Assembly (NCBI GenBank): GCA_900129675.1
Contig: FSRD01000001.1
Location: forward strand, 609,501-673,500
Length of the DNA: 64,000 nt
Origin: Bradyrhizobium erythrophlei
GTDB lineage: Bacteria; Pseudomonadota; Alphaproteobacteria; Rhizobiales; Xanthobacteraceae
Reading direction: 5' to 3'
A program made the position numbers and the translations under genes. Under the pieces are notes generated by a model. It did not search any database, had not been told where the DNA came from, and saw nothing but the letters and a program-made list of their open reading frames with translations. The first letter of the stretch is position 1, and each line of letters begins with the position of its first letter. Of the stretch, positions 1 to 8,562 are shown one piece after another.

Positions 1-1977
1 CTCGAAGGGATAACAGATGAGGTAATGCTTGCTGCCGCGGGGAAAGGTTTCCACCAGCAACTCGCGCACCCCGGGCACGCGCGAAAAATGCCGTTGCAGC
101 GACAGCCAGTCGCGCACCTGATCCGGCAACGCGTTCCAGGCCCTGGTGTCGTCGAGCAGTTTTCGCACGCGCTCGGCCAGATAGGTCGAGAGCGGAAATT
201 TACCACCCATATAGGACGGCACCTTCGCGTCGCTGTCATGGGCGCGCGAGACGTGGACCTGATCTTCGGCCAGCGCCTCGTAGCGCACGACTTCGCCGCC
301 AAAGACAAAGGTGTCGCCGACCACAAGGCCTTCAATAAAAGCTTCCTCGATCTCGCCCAGCATCCGGCCGCCGCGCCCGAGCGCGCCGGTCGAGCCCGAA
401 CCGCCACCGCGCGAACGCACCAGCCGCACCTTCAGCATGGACTCTTCGACGATGGTGCCGACGTTCATCCGGTAGCTCTGCCGCACCCGCGGATTGGCGA
501 CCCGCCAGCGCCCCTGCTTGTCCAGCTTGATGCGCGCAAAACGCTCATAGCTCTTCAGCGCGTAGCCGCCGGTGGCGACGAAATCGACCACATCGTCGAA
601 ATCGGTTCGCGTCAGGCCGGAATAAGGCGCCGCCGTCAGCACCTCGGCATAGAGTTCGTCGGACAGAAACGGTTCGCCGCAGGCGCAGCCGAGCACGTGC
701 TGCGCCAGCACGTCGAGCGCGCCGATGCGCAAGGGAGGCGTGTCCTGCGCATTCTCCGCGATCGCGTCGATCGCCACCGCGCATTCCAGAACTTCAAAAC
801 GGTTGGCCGGCACCAGAACGGCGCGCGAGGCTTCGTCGATGCGGTGATTGGCGCGGCCGATCCGCTGCATCAGCCGCGAAGCGCCCTTGGGCGCGCCGAT
901 ATTGATGACGAGATCGACGTCGCCCCAGTCGACGCCGAGATCGAGCGAGGAGGTGCAGACCACGCCGCGCAGCCTGCCCGCCGACATCGCGTCCTCGACC
1001 TTGCGGCGCTGCGCGACGTCGAGCGAACCGTGATGCAGCGCAATCGCAAGGCCATCGTCGTTCATGCGCCAGAGATCCTGGAACAGCATCTCGGCCTGGC
1101 TGCGGGTGTTGACGAACACCAGCGTGGTCTTGTTGCGCTTGATCAGCTCGTAGACCTCGTTGAGCGCGTGGCGCGCGCTGTGGCCGGCCCAGGGCAACCG
1201 CTCCCTGGTATCGAGCATTTCGACGACAGGCGCCGTGGCGCCGCCCGCGATCACGATGTCGGCGCCTTCCTGTCTGCCGTCGCGCTGCGGCACCAGGAAT
1301 CGAGCCAGCGATTCCGGCTCGGCCACCGTCGCCGACAGGCCGATCGCGCGCATTTCGGGCGCCAGCCGCCACAGCCGCGCCAGGCCGAGCGACAACAGAT
1401 CGCCGCGCTTGGAGGTCACCAGTGCGTGCAACTCGTCGAGCACGATGCGTTTCAGCGATGAAAACAGAAACGGCGCGTCGTCGGACGACAATAGCAGCGC
1501 CAGTTGTTCCGGCGTGGTCAGCAAGATATCCGGCGGATAGCGCCGCTGCCGCTGCCGCCGCGACACCGGTGTGTCGCCGGTGCGGGTCTCGACCTTGATC
1601 GGCAGCCCCATCTGGGCAATCGGCGCTTCCAGATTGCGCGCGATATCGACCGCGAGCGCCTTCAGCGGCGAGATGTAGAGCGTATGCAGGCCGCCACTGC
1701 GCTTCACGGCGCGGCCGGTGGAGATGACGTTTTTCTTAGCCCCCTCCGCAGGCGATGGAGCGGAAAGCTCCACCAATGTCGGCAGAAACCCCGCCAGCGT
1801 CTTGCCGGCGCCGGTCGGCGCGATCAGCAGCGCGGACGCATCCTCGCGGGCCTTTGCCAGCAGCGCCAGTTGATGCTCGCGCGGCGACCAGCCGCGCGAC
1901 GCGAACCATTGAAGGAAGCGTTCGGGCAGCAGGGGCTCGGCTTCGGCCGATGGCAAGGGCAGGACACGGGACGGCAC
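1..1977 (-). CDS. Ligase-associated DEXH-box helicase (Lhr-like), 3' end outside window
   Basis: Reading the minus strand from a GTG at 1977 gives an uninterrupted frame to the window edge. The first 40 residues lead into a Walker A motif (APTGAGKT), followed by the DELH box (LDELHAL), the SAT motif (GLSATVAEPE) and a helicase C-terminal domain with QRIGRANHR. This order fits the Lhr-type superfamily 2 helicase that travels with the damage-response ligase and exonuclease found here at 4.7-7.4 kb. Its role is inferred as ATP-driven DNA unwinding in repair. A stop lies just upstream of the GTG, so that is the first usable start. The C-terminal part is not in the window. The opposite strand also has a long open frame, which I treat as a high-GC shadow. 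Confidence 0.85.
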   Translation of the reverse strand, partial: MPSRVLPLPSAEAEPLLPERFLQWFASRGWSPREHQLALLAKAREDASALLIAPTGAGKTLAGFLPTLVELSAPSPAEGAKKNVISTGRAVKRSGGLHTLYISPLKALAVDIARNLEAPIAQMGLPIKVETRTGDTPVSRRQRQRRYPPDILLTTPEQLALLLSSDDAPFLFSSLKRIVLDELHALVTSKRGDLLSLGLARLWRLAPEMRAIGLSATVAEPESLARFLVPQRDGRQEGADIVIAGGATAPVVEMLDTRERLPWAGHSARHALNEVYELIKRNKTTLVFVNTRSQAEMLFQDLWRMNDDGLAIALHHGSLDVAQRRKVEDAMSAGRLRGVVCTSSLDLGVDWGDVDLVINIGAPKGASRLMQRIGRANHRIDEASRAVLVPANRFEVLECAVAIDAIAENAQDTPPLRIGALDVLAQHVLGCACGEPFLSDELYAEVLTAAPYSGLTRTDFDDVVDFVATGGYALKSYERFARIKLDKQGRWRVANPRVRQSYRMNVGTIVEESMLKVRLVRSRGGGSGSTGALGRGGRMLGEIEEAFIEGLVVGDTFVFGGEVVRYEALAEDQVHVSRAHDSDAKVPSYMGGKFPLSTYLAERVRKLLDDTRAWNALPDQVRDWLSLQRHFSRVPGVRELLVETFPRGSKHYLICYPFE

Positions 1978-2067
1978 ACTGAAGAGCTAAGCCGTCGGGA
2001 GCGCTTCGTCGAGGGGCTGGCTTACCTCGCCCCGCTCTTCGCGGAGCGCGCGCGGATGGATCCATAT

Positions 2068-2162
2068 CGTCATGGCCGGGCTTGACCCGGCCATCCACGC
2101 CTTTCTTGTCTCGCGTCCACCAAGAACGTGGATGCCCGGGACAAGCCCGGGCATGACGAGTT
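2068..2162. repeat. Extragenic palindromic repeat pair
   Basis: Two facing arms (ATGGCCGGGCTTGACCCGGC and GCCCGGGACAAGCCCGGGCA) are separated by a short spacer between convergent gene ends. Related elements recur at 4565, 12868, 14765 and 21145. This type of intergenic palindrome is common in Bradyrhizobium and Rhodopseudomonas. It could form a large hairpin and may act as a transcription stop. Confidence 0.7.
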
Positions 2163-2177
2163 GAGAATGGCGGGGAT

Positions 2178-3407
2178 TTACTCCGTCACCGCCTTCTCCG
2201 AAATCTGCCAGTCCTTGCCGTCGAAGATCGAGATGTGCAGCGTCTTCATCGGCGTGTAGTCGTCGGGGGTGTAGCTGTAATTGATATCATCGAGGAAGAA
2301 TGGCGAGTGGAATCCGGCCAGCGTGCTCGCGTTCTTCAGCACATTGGCGCGGGTGAGGTCGTCGCCGCAGCGGCGCAGGATTTCGCCCATCGACACCGCC
2401 TGGCCGTAGCCGGCATAGGCGATGGTGTTGTCGGGATCGACGTTGGGCAGATATTTCGCGCGCAACGCCTCGAACGCCATCACGTCCTTGTCCTTTTCCC
2501 AGCGCCCCGGTCCGGCGTCCTTGGAATATCTGATAGCAACGATGCCGGCGGCATTCTCAAAACCCGCGGCGTTGAGGATCGAACGTCCGGTCGATCCGGC
2601 CGAAAGCAATTGCAGCGGCTTCCAGCCGAGTTCGACCACTTTGCGAATCGACTGCGACGACGCCTTGCCGGTCGAGATGTTGTAGAAAACATCCGCGCCC
2701 GACTTCGAGAGGTTGATGAGCTGCGAATCGACCGTCGGCTCGGTCAAATCGTAGGTCTGCTCCATGATCACCTTGGCGGTGCCGCCGGCATCTTCCAGCA
2801 CCTTCTTGAAGGGACCGAGGAAGTCGCGGCCGAAATCGTCGTTCTGGTAGAGGATGCCGACCTTGGCGTTCGGCTTCACGCTCACGACATGCTTTGCCAG
2901 AATGCGCGCTTCGGTCGGATAGAGCGGCAGGCCCGCCATGGTCCATTTGTTGTTCTTCGGATCGTTCCACTTCGACGCGCCGGTGTTGAGCAGAAGCTGC
3001 GGCACGCCTTTCGCGTTGAGGTATTTATGCACGGCGGTCTGCGGCGCGGTGCCGAGCGAGCCGAACAGCGCCAGCACTTCCTCCTGCTCCACCAGCCGCC
3101 GCGTCGCCTCGACGCATTTCGGCGGGCTGTAGGCGTCGTCCATGGTAAAGAACTTGATCTTGCGCCCGTTGATGCCGCCGTTCTCGTTCAGCATCTGGAA
3201 ATAGGCTTCCCCAATGCGCCCCAGCACGCCGTAGATCGAGCCGGGGCCGGAATGCGGCACAGTCTGGCCGAGCTTGATTTCGGTGTCGGTCGCGCCCGGA
3301 TCGTATTTCTTCTCGGCCGCCCAGACATAAGGGGCGGGCATCGCTGATGCGGCGATGGCGGCAAGCGCGGTGGCGCCGAATTCGCGCCTCGTCTGTCTCT
3401 TGTTCAT
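2178..3407 (-). CDS. Branched-chain amino-acid type ABC transporter substrate-binding protein
   Basis: A 409-residue periplasmic binding protein of the LivK/Leu-Ile-Val-binding family (type I periplasmic fold). The N-terminus has a twin-arginine-like motif (TRREFGATAL) and a hydrophobic stretch ending near AWAA, so export by Tat or Sec is likely. The sequence DTEIKLGQTVPHSGPGS is typical for the start of the mature domain. A good ribosome site (AGGGAG) precedes the ATG. No permease or ATPase genes lie next to it, so it is an orphan binding protein; these are abundant in bradyrhizobia and often serve aromatic or amino-acid uptake. The ligand cannot be told from sequence. Confidence 0.88.
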   Translation of the reverse strand: MNKRQTRREFGATALAAIAASAMPAPYVWAAEKKYDPGATDTEIKLGQTVPHSGPGSIYGVLGRIGEAYFQMLNENGGINGRKIKFFTMDDAYSPPKCVEATRRLVEQEEVLALFGSLGTAPQTAVHKYLNAKGVPQLLLNTGASKWNDPKNNKWTMAGLPLYPTEARILAKHVVSVKPNAKVGILYQNDDFGRDFLGPFKKVLEDAGGTAKVIMEQTYDLTEPTVDSQLINLSKSGADVFYNISTGKASSQSIRKVVELGWKPLQLLSAGSTGRSILNAAGFENAAGIVAIRYSKDAGPGRWEKDKDVMAFEALRAKYLPNVDPDNTIAYAGYGQAVSMGEILRRCGDDLTRANVLKNASTLAGFHSPFFLDDINYSYTPDDYTPMKTLHISIFDGKDWQISEKAVTE

Positions 3408-3608
3408 TTTTGTTTCTCCCTGGTTGCGGGCAATGATCTACATTCCCGCAGGCACGGCAATAGCGAACTGGAAGTGGCGCGACACAATACCGCTTGCGAA
3501 GCTGACAGCATTTCCGCCAGACGGAAATCGTAGCGTGTAGACTCAAGTTTTGGTGCCGGTGACGAGTTCTCTCTTCCCTTCTCCCCTCGTGGGAGAAGGA
3601 AAAAGAAA

Positions 3609-4556
3609 TCAACTCTTCGCCGCGACCACGACCAGGCCCGGTACCGGAAAATTGTCCTCGTTGCGCGCGGAACGGTCTTCAAGCCGGGACAATTTCAATC
3701 CAGCCGCCTCCACCGCGGCGCGCACATAGTCCGCGCTGTGCGCGTAGCGCAGCCCCGGGCCGACGATGACGCCCTCGCCGTCATGGGTTTCGGCCGTGAA
3801 CGCGAGTACGCCGCCGGACACCAGCACGCGTCTGGCCTCCGCCAGCACAGGCAGGAGATTGGCGACATAGACCATCGCGTCGGCGGCGAGAATGAGTTCG
3901 GCGCTCGTCTCGGGCTTGCTGCGCAGTCCCTCCAGCATGTCGTGGACCTCGAGCTCGGCATAGAGCCCCGTCAGTCGCGCCTTTTCGATCATGCGCGGCG
4001 ACAGGTCGATGCCGATGAAGCGATCGACATTGCTGGCGAAGGCGGCAGCGGCCAGCCCGGTGCCGCAGCCGAGATCGATCGCGCGCTTGAAGAAGGCGGG
4101 CTTTCCGGCGACGGCGCGAACCCACAGCACTGCCTTGAACAGAATTGCCGGGCCGCGATAGCCGAGGTCGTCCACCAGGGACGCCTCGAACCGCGGCGCA
4201 TATTGGTCGAACAGCGCCTGCACATAGGCCGGCGGCATGCCGGACACCTGTTCGGCGCCGAGCCGCATCAGCCGCAGGCTGGCACCATGGCGATCGCCGC
4301 GATCGGCGGCATGGGCGTTGCGAAACGCCGCGATCGCAGCATCCTGCTCGCCAAGCTGCTCACGGATGTCGCCAAGCGTGAACCAGGCGGAGACAAAATC
4401 CGGCGCCAGTTCGGTGGCCTGCAGCAGCAGATCAGCGGCGGCGACGAGATCGCCCTTCAATTGCAGATCGCGCGCGAATTCAAAGCGGCGGTCGGCCATC
4501 AGATCGCCGGAAGACAGGAACACGCGGGCGGGCATTTCGGGGACCACACTTGTCAT
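3609..4556 (-). CDS. TPR-containing class I SAM-dependent methyltransferase
   Basis: A 315-residue protein. Residues about 20-90 form helical TPR-like repeats (AADLLLQATELAPDF, then AWFTLGDIREQLGEQDAAI). A Rossmann methyltransferase domain follows, with SAM motif I IDLGCGTGLAAAAF at about residue 165 and the acidic loop FIGIDLSPRMIEKAR. The target is unknown; proteins of this build methylate small molecules or proteins. It stands alone between the binding-protein gene and the divergent exonuclease gene, with a palindromic repeat between it and the latter. Confidence 0.8.
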   Translation of the reverse strand: MTSVVPEMPARVFLSSGDLMADRRFEFARDLQLKGDLVAAADLLLQATELAPDFVSAWFTLGDIREQLGEQDAAIAAFRNAHAADRGDRHGASLRLMRLGAEQVSGMPPAYVQALFDQYAPRFEASLVDDLGYRGPAILFKAVLWVRAVAGKPAFFKRAIDLGCGTGLAAAAFASNVDRFIGIDLSPRMIEKARLTGLYAELEVHDMLEGLRSKPETSAELILAADAMVYVANLLPVLAEARRVLVSGGVLAFTAETHDGEGVIVGPGLRYAHSADYVRAAVEAAGLKLSRLEDRSARNEDNFPVPGLVVVAAKS

Positions 4557-4564
4557 TGTTCGTC

Positions 4565-4680
4565 ATTGCCGGGCATAGCTGCGCAGACTGCGTAAACTTG
4601 TCTGCGTACCCGGCAATCCATCGATCAAAAGACTCTTCCGAAAGATGGATGCGCGGGTCAAGCCCGCGCATGACGGCTAA
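4565..4680. repeat. Extragenic palindromic repeat
   Basis: The arms TCATTGCCGGGCATAGCTGC and GGATGCGCGGGTCAAGCCCG mark a copy of the intergenic repeat also seen at 12868-12990. The two copies share most of their length, including the TAAACTTGTCTGCG-like centre and the AGATGGATGCGCGGG arm. Confidence 0.7.
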
Positions 4681-4711
4681 AAATTGGGCCAAGCCGGCCT
4701 ATATATCCAAA

Positions 4712-5752
4712 ATGCGCCCGCAAGACATCCTGATGCCCGTTGCCGCCGGCCTCTGCTGCAAGCCCGGCGGCTTTCATATCGACCCGGTGCGGCCGGTCGA
4801 GCGGGCCGTGATCACCCACGGCCATTCCGACCACGCCCGCCCCGGCCACGGCGCGGTGCTGGCGACGCAAGAGACGCTCGACATGATGCGGCTGCGCTAC
4901 GGCGACAATTTTGCCCGCAGCACGCAGGCCGTTGCCTATGGCGAGGAGATCCGGCTCGGCGACATCAGAATCAAATTCCATCCCGCCGGCCATGTGCTGG
5001 GTTCGGCGCAGATCGCGGTCACCTGCAAGGATACCTGCATCGTCGCATCAGGCGACTACAAGGATGCGGCCGATCCGACCTGCGCGCCGTTCGAGGTGGT
5101 GCCGTGCGACGTATTCATCACCGAGGCCACTTTCGGCCTGCCGGTGTTTCGCCACGGCAACGCCGCCGACGAGGTCAAAAAACTGCTGGCGTCGGTGGCG
5201 CTGTTTCCGGAACGCGCGCATCTGGTCGGCGCCTATTCGCTCGGCAAGGCGCAGCGCGTGATCGCGCTCTTGCGCGCGGCCGGCTATGACACACCAATCT
5301 ATCTGCACGGCGCGATGGAGAAGATCACCCGCTACTACGAAAGCCGCGGCATCGCCCTCGGCGATCTCCGCCCCGTCAAGGGCATGAAGAAGGCCGATCT
5401 CGCCGGCACCATCACGCTGGCACCGCCCTCGGCCACCTCGGATATCTGGACGCGGCGGTTTCCCGATCCGGTCACCGCGTTCGCTTCGGGCTGGATGCGG
5501 GTGCGCGCGCGCGCGCGCCAGCGCGGCGTCGAATTACCCTTGGTGATTTCGGACCACGCCGATTGGGACGGGCTGACCGCGACGATCGAAGCCACCGGCG
5601 CGGGCGAAGTCTGGGTCACCCATGGCCAGGAAGACCCGCTGGTGCATTGGTGCCAGACAAGGGGCCTTACCGCGCGGCCGCTCGATCTGGTCGGCTATGG
5701 CGACGAGGATGAAGGCGAAGCGGTGCCGGCCGGCGAGGACGCCGAGGCATGA
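4712..5752 (+). CDS. Ligase-associated DNA damage response exonuclease (MBL/beta-CASP fold)
   Basis: A 346-residue metallo-beta-lactamase-fold nuclease of the family linked to bacterial ATP-dependent ligases. The metal-binding motif THGHSDHARPGH is at about residue 37 and further ligand motifs GHVLGSAQ and SGDYKD follow; the C-terminal SDHADWDG and THGQEDP fit the beta-CASP arrangement. The start MRPQDIL is chosen because the longer upstream frame runs into the intergenic repeat. Its end overlaps the ligase start by 4 bp (ATGA), so the two are translationally coupled. Inferred role: DNA end processing before ligation. Confidence 0.88.
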   Translation: MRPQDILMPVAAGLCCKPGGFHIDPVRPVERAVITHGHSDHARPGHGAVLATQETLDMMRLRYGDNFARSTQAVAYGEEIRLGDIRIKFHPAGHVLGSAQIAVTCKDTCIVASGDYKDAADPTCAPFEVVPCDVFITEATFGLPVFRHGNAADEVKKLLASVALFPERAHLVGAYSLGKAQRVIALLRAAGYDTPIYLHGAMEKITRYYESRGIALGDLRPVKGMKKADLAGTITLAPPSATSDIWTRRFPDPVTAFASGWMRVRARARQRGVELPLVISDHADWDGLTATIEATGAGEVWVTHGQEDPLVHWCQTRGLTARPLDLVGYGDEDEGEAVPAGEDAEA

Positions 5753-7395
5753 ACCGTTTCGCCGAACTTTTGGATCGCCTCGCCTATGAGCCCGGCCGCA
5801 ACAACAAGCTGCGGCTGATCACCAGCTATTTTCGCGAGACCGAGGATCCCGATCGCGGCTATGCGCTGGCGGCGCTGACCGGCGCGCTGTCGTTCAAACA
5901 TGCAAAACCCGGCCTGATCCGCGATCTCATCACCGACCGCACCGATCCCGTGCTGTTCGGATTGTCTTACGACTATGTCGGCGATCTCTCGGAGACGGTG
6001 GCGCTGATGTGGCCGAAGGCTGCCCTGCCCGGCCACAACAACCCGCCGCCGCCGCCGCTGACCGAGGTCGTCACCACACTGCGCACGCTCGGCAAGACCG
6101 AACTGCCAAGGCAGCTGGCGCGCTGGCTCGACGAACTCGACGAGACCGGACGCTGGGCGCTGCTAAAGCTCGTCACCGGCGCGATGCGGATCGGCATCTC
6201 GGCGCGGCTGGCAAAGACCGCGGCGGCCGCGCTCGGCGACAAGGACCCGCACGACGTCGAATTGATGTGGCCGGGCCTATCGCCGCCCTATCTCGATCTG
6301 TTCGCGTGGCTGGAAGGCCGCAGCGAAAAGCCGGTCAATCGCGATCCGACGCCGTTCCGCCCGGTGATGCTGGCGCATGCGATCGAGGATGCGGATTTTG
6401 CCAATCTGGACGCATCGGATTTCGTCGCGGAATGGAAATGGGACGGCATCCGCATCCAGGCGGTGAGCGGCCGCGACGAGCGCGGCCACATCCAGGTGCG
6501 GCTGTATTCACGCACCGGCGAGGACATCACCAAAAGCTTTCCGGACCTGCTGCCATCGCTGCATCTGCCCGGCGCCATCGACGGCGAATTGCTGGTGCTG
6601 CGCGACGGGCGCGTGCAGACGTTCAATGTGCTGCAGCAGCGCTTGAACCGAAAGGTCGTTTCGCCAAAACTGATGAAGGAATTTCCGATCCATCTGCGCG
6701 CCTATGACCTGCTCGGCGACGACGAAAACGATCTGCGCGAGCTGCCGTTCATCGAGCGCCGCGTCCGGCTCGAGGCCTTCGTCAAAAAACTCGACGACCC
6801 GCGCGTTGATCTCTCGCCGACGATTTCGTTCGACGATTGGGAGGCGCTGGCCGCGGCGCGCGCCGATCCCGCCAGCGCCGGCGCGGGCGAGGATGCCGAG
6901 GCTGTCGAGGGCGTGATGCTGAAGCGGCGCGACGCGGCCTATCTGCCGGGGCGCCCAAAGGGCCAATGGTGGAAGTGGAAGCGCGATCCGCACATCATTG
7001 ACGCCGTCTTGATGTATGCGCAGCGCGGCCATGGCAAGCGCTCGTCGTATTATTCGGACTATACATTCGGGGTCTGGACCAAAGGCGACGGCGGCGACGA
7101 ACTGGTGCCGGTCGGCAAAGCCTATTTCGGCTTCACCGACGAGGAATTGCTGCAGATCGACCGTTTCGTCCGCCGCAACACCACCGAAAAATTCGGACCC
7201 GTGCGCCATGTCGTGCATGAGCCGGATCAGGGGCTGGTGCTGGAAGTCGCCTTCGAGGGGCTACAGCGCTCGCCGCGGCACAAATCCGGCGTCGCTATGC
7301 GGTTTCCCCGCATCAGCCGGCTGCGCTGGGACAAGCCGCCGCGCGAGGCCGACCGGCTCGAGACGCTGGAGCGGATGCTGAAGACTGTCCAATAA
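5749..7395 (+). CDS. ATP-dependent DNA ligase (cisplatin-damage-response type)
   Basis: A 548-residue ligase. The first ~200 residues are a helical DNA-binding domain. The nucleotidyltransferase core begins at about residue 225 with the adenylation motif EWKWDGIRIQ, whose K is the nucleophile. Later motifs are SRTGEDIT, DGELLVL, EGVMLKRRDAAY and WWKWKRDP, followed by an OB-fold. It seals nicks using ATP and is distinct from the essential NAD-dependent LigA. Coupled to the exonuclease by a 4-bp overlap; with the helicase at the left edge it makes up most of a known repair set. The usual fourth member, a PdeM-type endonuclease, may lie beyond position 1. Confidence 0.9.
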   Translation: MNRFAELLDRLAYEPGRNNKLRLITSYFRETEDPDRGYALAALTGALSFKHAKPGLIRDLITDRTDPVLFGLSYDYVGDLSETVALMWPKAALPGHNNPPPPPLTEVVTTLRTLGKTELPRQLARWLDELDETGRWALLKLVTGAMRIGISARLAKTAAAALGDKDPHDVELMWPGLSPPYLDLFAWLEGRSEKPVNRDPTPFRPVMLAHAIEDADFANLDASDFVAEWKWDGIRIQAVSGRDERGHIQVRLYSRTGEDITKSFPDLLPSLHLPGAIDGELLVLRDGRVQTFNVLQQRLNRKVVSPKLMKEFPIHLRAYDLLGDDENDLRELPFIERRVRLEAFVKKLDDPRVDLSPTISFDDWEALAAARADPASAGAGEDAEAVEGVMLKRRDAAYLPGRPKGQWWKWKRDPHIIDAVLMYAQRGHGKRSSYYSDYTFGVWTKGDGGDELVPVGKAYFGFTDEELLQIDRFVRRNTTEKFGPVRHVVHEPDQGLVLEVAFEGLQRSPRHKSGVAMRFPRISRLRWDKPPREADRLETLERMLKTVQ

Positions 7396-7496
7396 TTAAG
7401 GTTCCAACGCCGGACGGCAGCCATTGACCCCGGCAAGCGGGTTCCCCATGTGCCCTGCCGTGACCTATAGTGCGGGCACCACCGCAGGAGAGACCG

Positions 7497-7799
7497 ATGC
7501 CCAACGACGTCAGAGACTTGCCGGCCGGCCATGACGGCCTGTACCGCTTTCTCGGCGGCTCGCCGCTGGCGGTGGCGTTCCGGCTGATCCTGCTGTCGAT
7601 CCTGGTCGGCGTCGTGCTCGCCGCCATCGGCTTTGATCCCTGGAATATCATCCACAGCATCCGCATGCTGTTCCAGCGGCTGTGGGACCTCGGCTTCGAC
7701 GCGGTGAACTGGCTGTGGCGCTACTTCCTGCTCGGCGCGGTGATCGTGATCCCGATCTGGCTGTTGTCGCGGTTGTTCGGCACGCCGCGCGGCCGGTAA
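7497..7799 (+). CDS. Small membrane protein (DUF6460-like)
   Basis: A 100-residue protein with an ATG seven bases after a GCAGGAG ribosome site. Two hydrophobic segments (about residues 25-45, VAFRLILLSILVGVVLAAI, and 72-92, YFLLGAVIVIPIWLLSRL) flank an amphipathic WNIIHSIRMLF stretch. This matches a conserved small inner-membrane family of unknown function in Rhizobiales. It lies 102 bp after the ligase gene and just before the MBL hydrolase gene. Confidence 0.65.
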   Translation: MPNDVRDLPAGHDGLYRFLGGSPLAVAFRLILLSILVGVVLAAIGFDPWNIIHSIRMLFQRLWDLGFDAVNWLWRYFLLGAVIVIPIWLLSRLFGTPRGR

Positions 7800-7826
7800 T
7801 CCTCCCCTCGAAAACGGGTGCAGCCG

Positions 7827-8561
7827 ATGCAATTGCGATTTGTCGGCTGCGGCGACGCGCTTGGCTCCGGCGGCAGGGCCAACACCTGCTTTCACGTCAC
7901 CGGCAAAAGCGCCAATTTCCTGATCGATTGCGGCGCCTCCTCGCTGCCGGCCTTGAAGCGGCTGGAGATTGCACGCGACGACATCGACCTGATCCTGATC
8001 ACGCATTTCCACGGCGACCATTTTGCAGGGCTGCCGTTTCTGCTGCTCGACGGGCAGTTCACGCGCCGCACCCGCCCGCTGGTCATCGCAGGTCCCGCAG
8101 GCATCGAGACGCGGCTTGCGCAACTGATGGAAGCGCTGTTCGAGCATTCCTCAAAAACCAGGCAGCGGTTTGATCTGTCCGTCGTCGCGCTCACGCCTGG
8201 GGAAAGCCGCAGCTTCGGCGCCGTCAAAGTCACGCCGTATCCGGTTGTGCATGGCGAATCCGGCGGGCCGCATCTGGCCTACCGGATCGAGGCCGAAGGG
8301 CGAGTCGTCGCCTATAGCGCCGATACCGAATGGACGGAGACGCTGATCCCGGCGGCGCGCGACGCCGACCTGTTCATCGCCGAAGCCTATTACTACGAAA
8401 AGATCGTCAAGAACCATCTCAGCCTGAAAACGCTGGAAGCGCATCTGCCCGAGATCAACGCCAAACGGCTGATCCTCACCCATATGAGCGACGACATGCT
8501 GAGACGGCTGGATGAACTGCCCTACACCGCGGCCGAAGACGGCATGGTGGTCATATTCTGA
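7827..8561 (+). CDS. MBL-fold metallohydrolase (ribonuclease Z-like)
   Basis: A 244-residue metallo-beta-lactamase-fold enzyme. The zinc motif THFHGDHFAG is near residue 65, YPVVHGESGG gives a further His, and SADTEWTE gives the bridging Asp. The C-terminal ILTHMSDDM supplies the last His. The LGSGGRANTC start resembles tRNase Z and arylsulfatase-like members. A GTG nine bases upstream is a possible alternative start. The substrate is unknown. Only one base separates it from the MATE reading frame that follows. Confidence 0.8.
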   Translation: MQLRFVGCGDALGSGGRANTCFHVTGKSANFLIDCGASSLPALKRLEIARDDIDLILITHFHGDHFAGLPFLLLDGQFTRRTRPLVIAGPAGIETRLAQLMEALFEHSSKTRQRFDLSVVALTPGESRSFGAVKVTPYPVVHGESGGPHLAYRIEAEGRVVAYSADTEWTETLIPAARDADLFIAEAYYYEKIVKNHLSLKTLEAHLPEINAKRLILTHMSDDMLRRLDELPYTAAEDGMVVIF

Positions 8562-8562
8562 C

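Noticed and set aside
25..1461. Long plus-strand open frame of 478 codons
   Set aside because: It lies antisense to the DEXH helicase, whose frame shows all helicase motifs. The plus-strand product has no family features and high His/Arg/Gln content typical for a GC-rich shadow.
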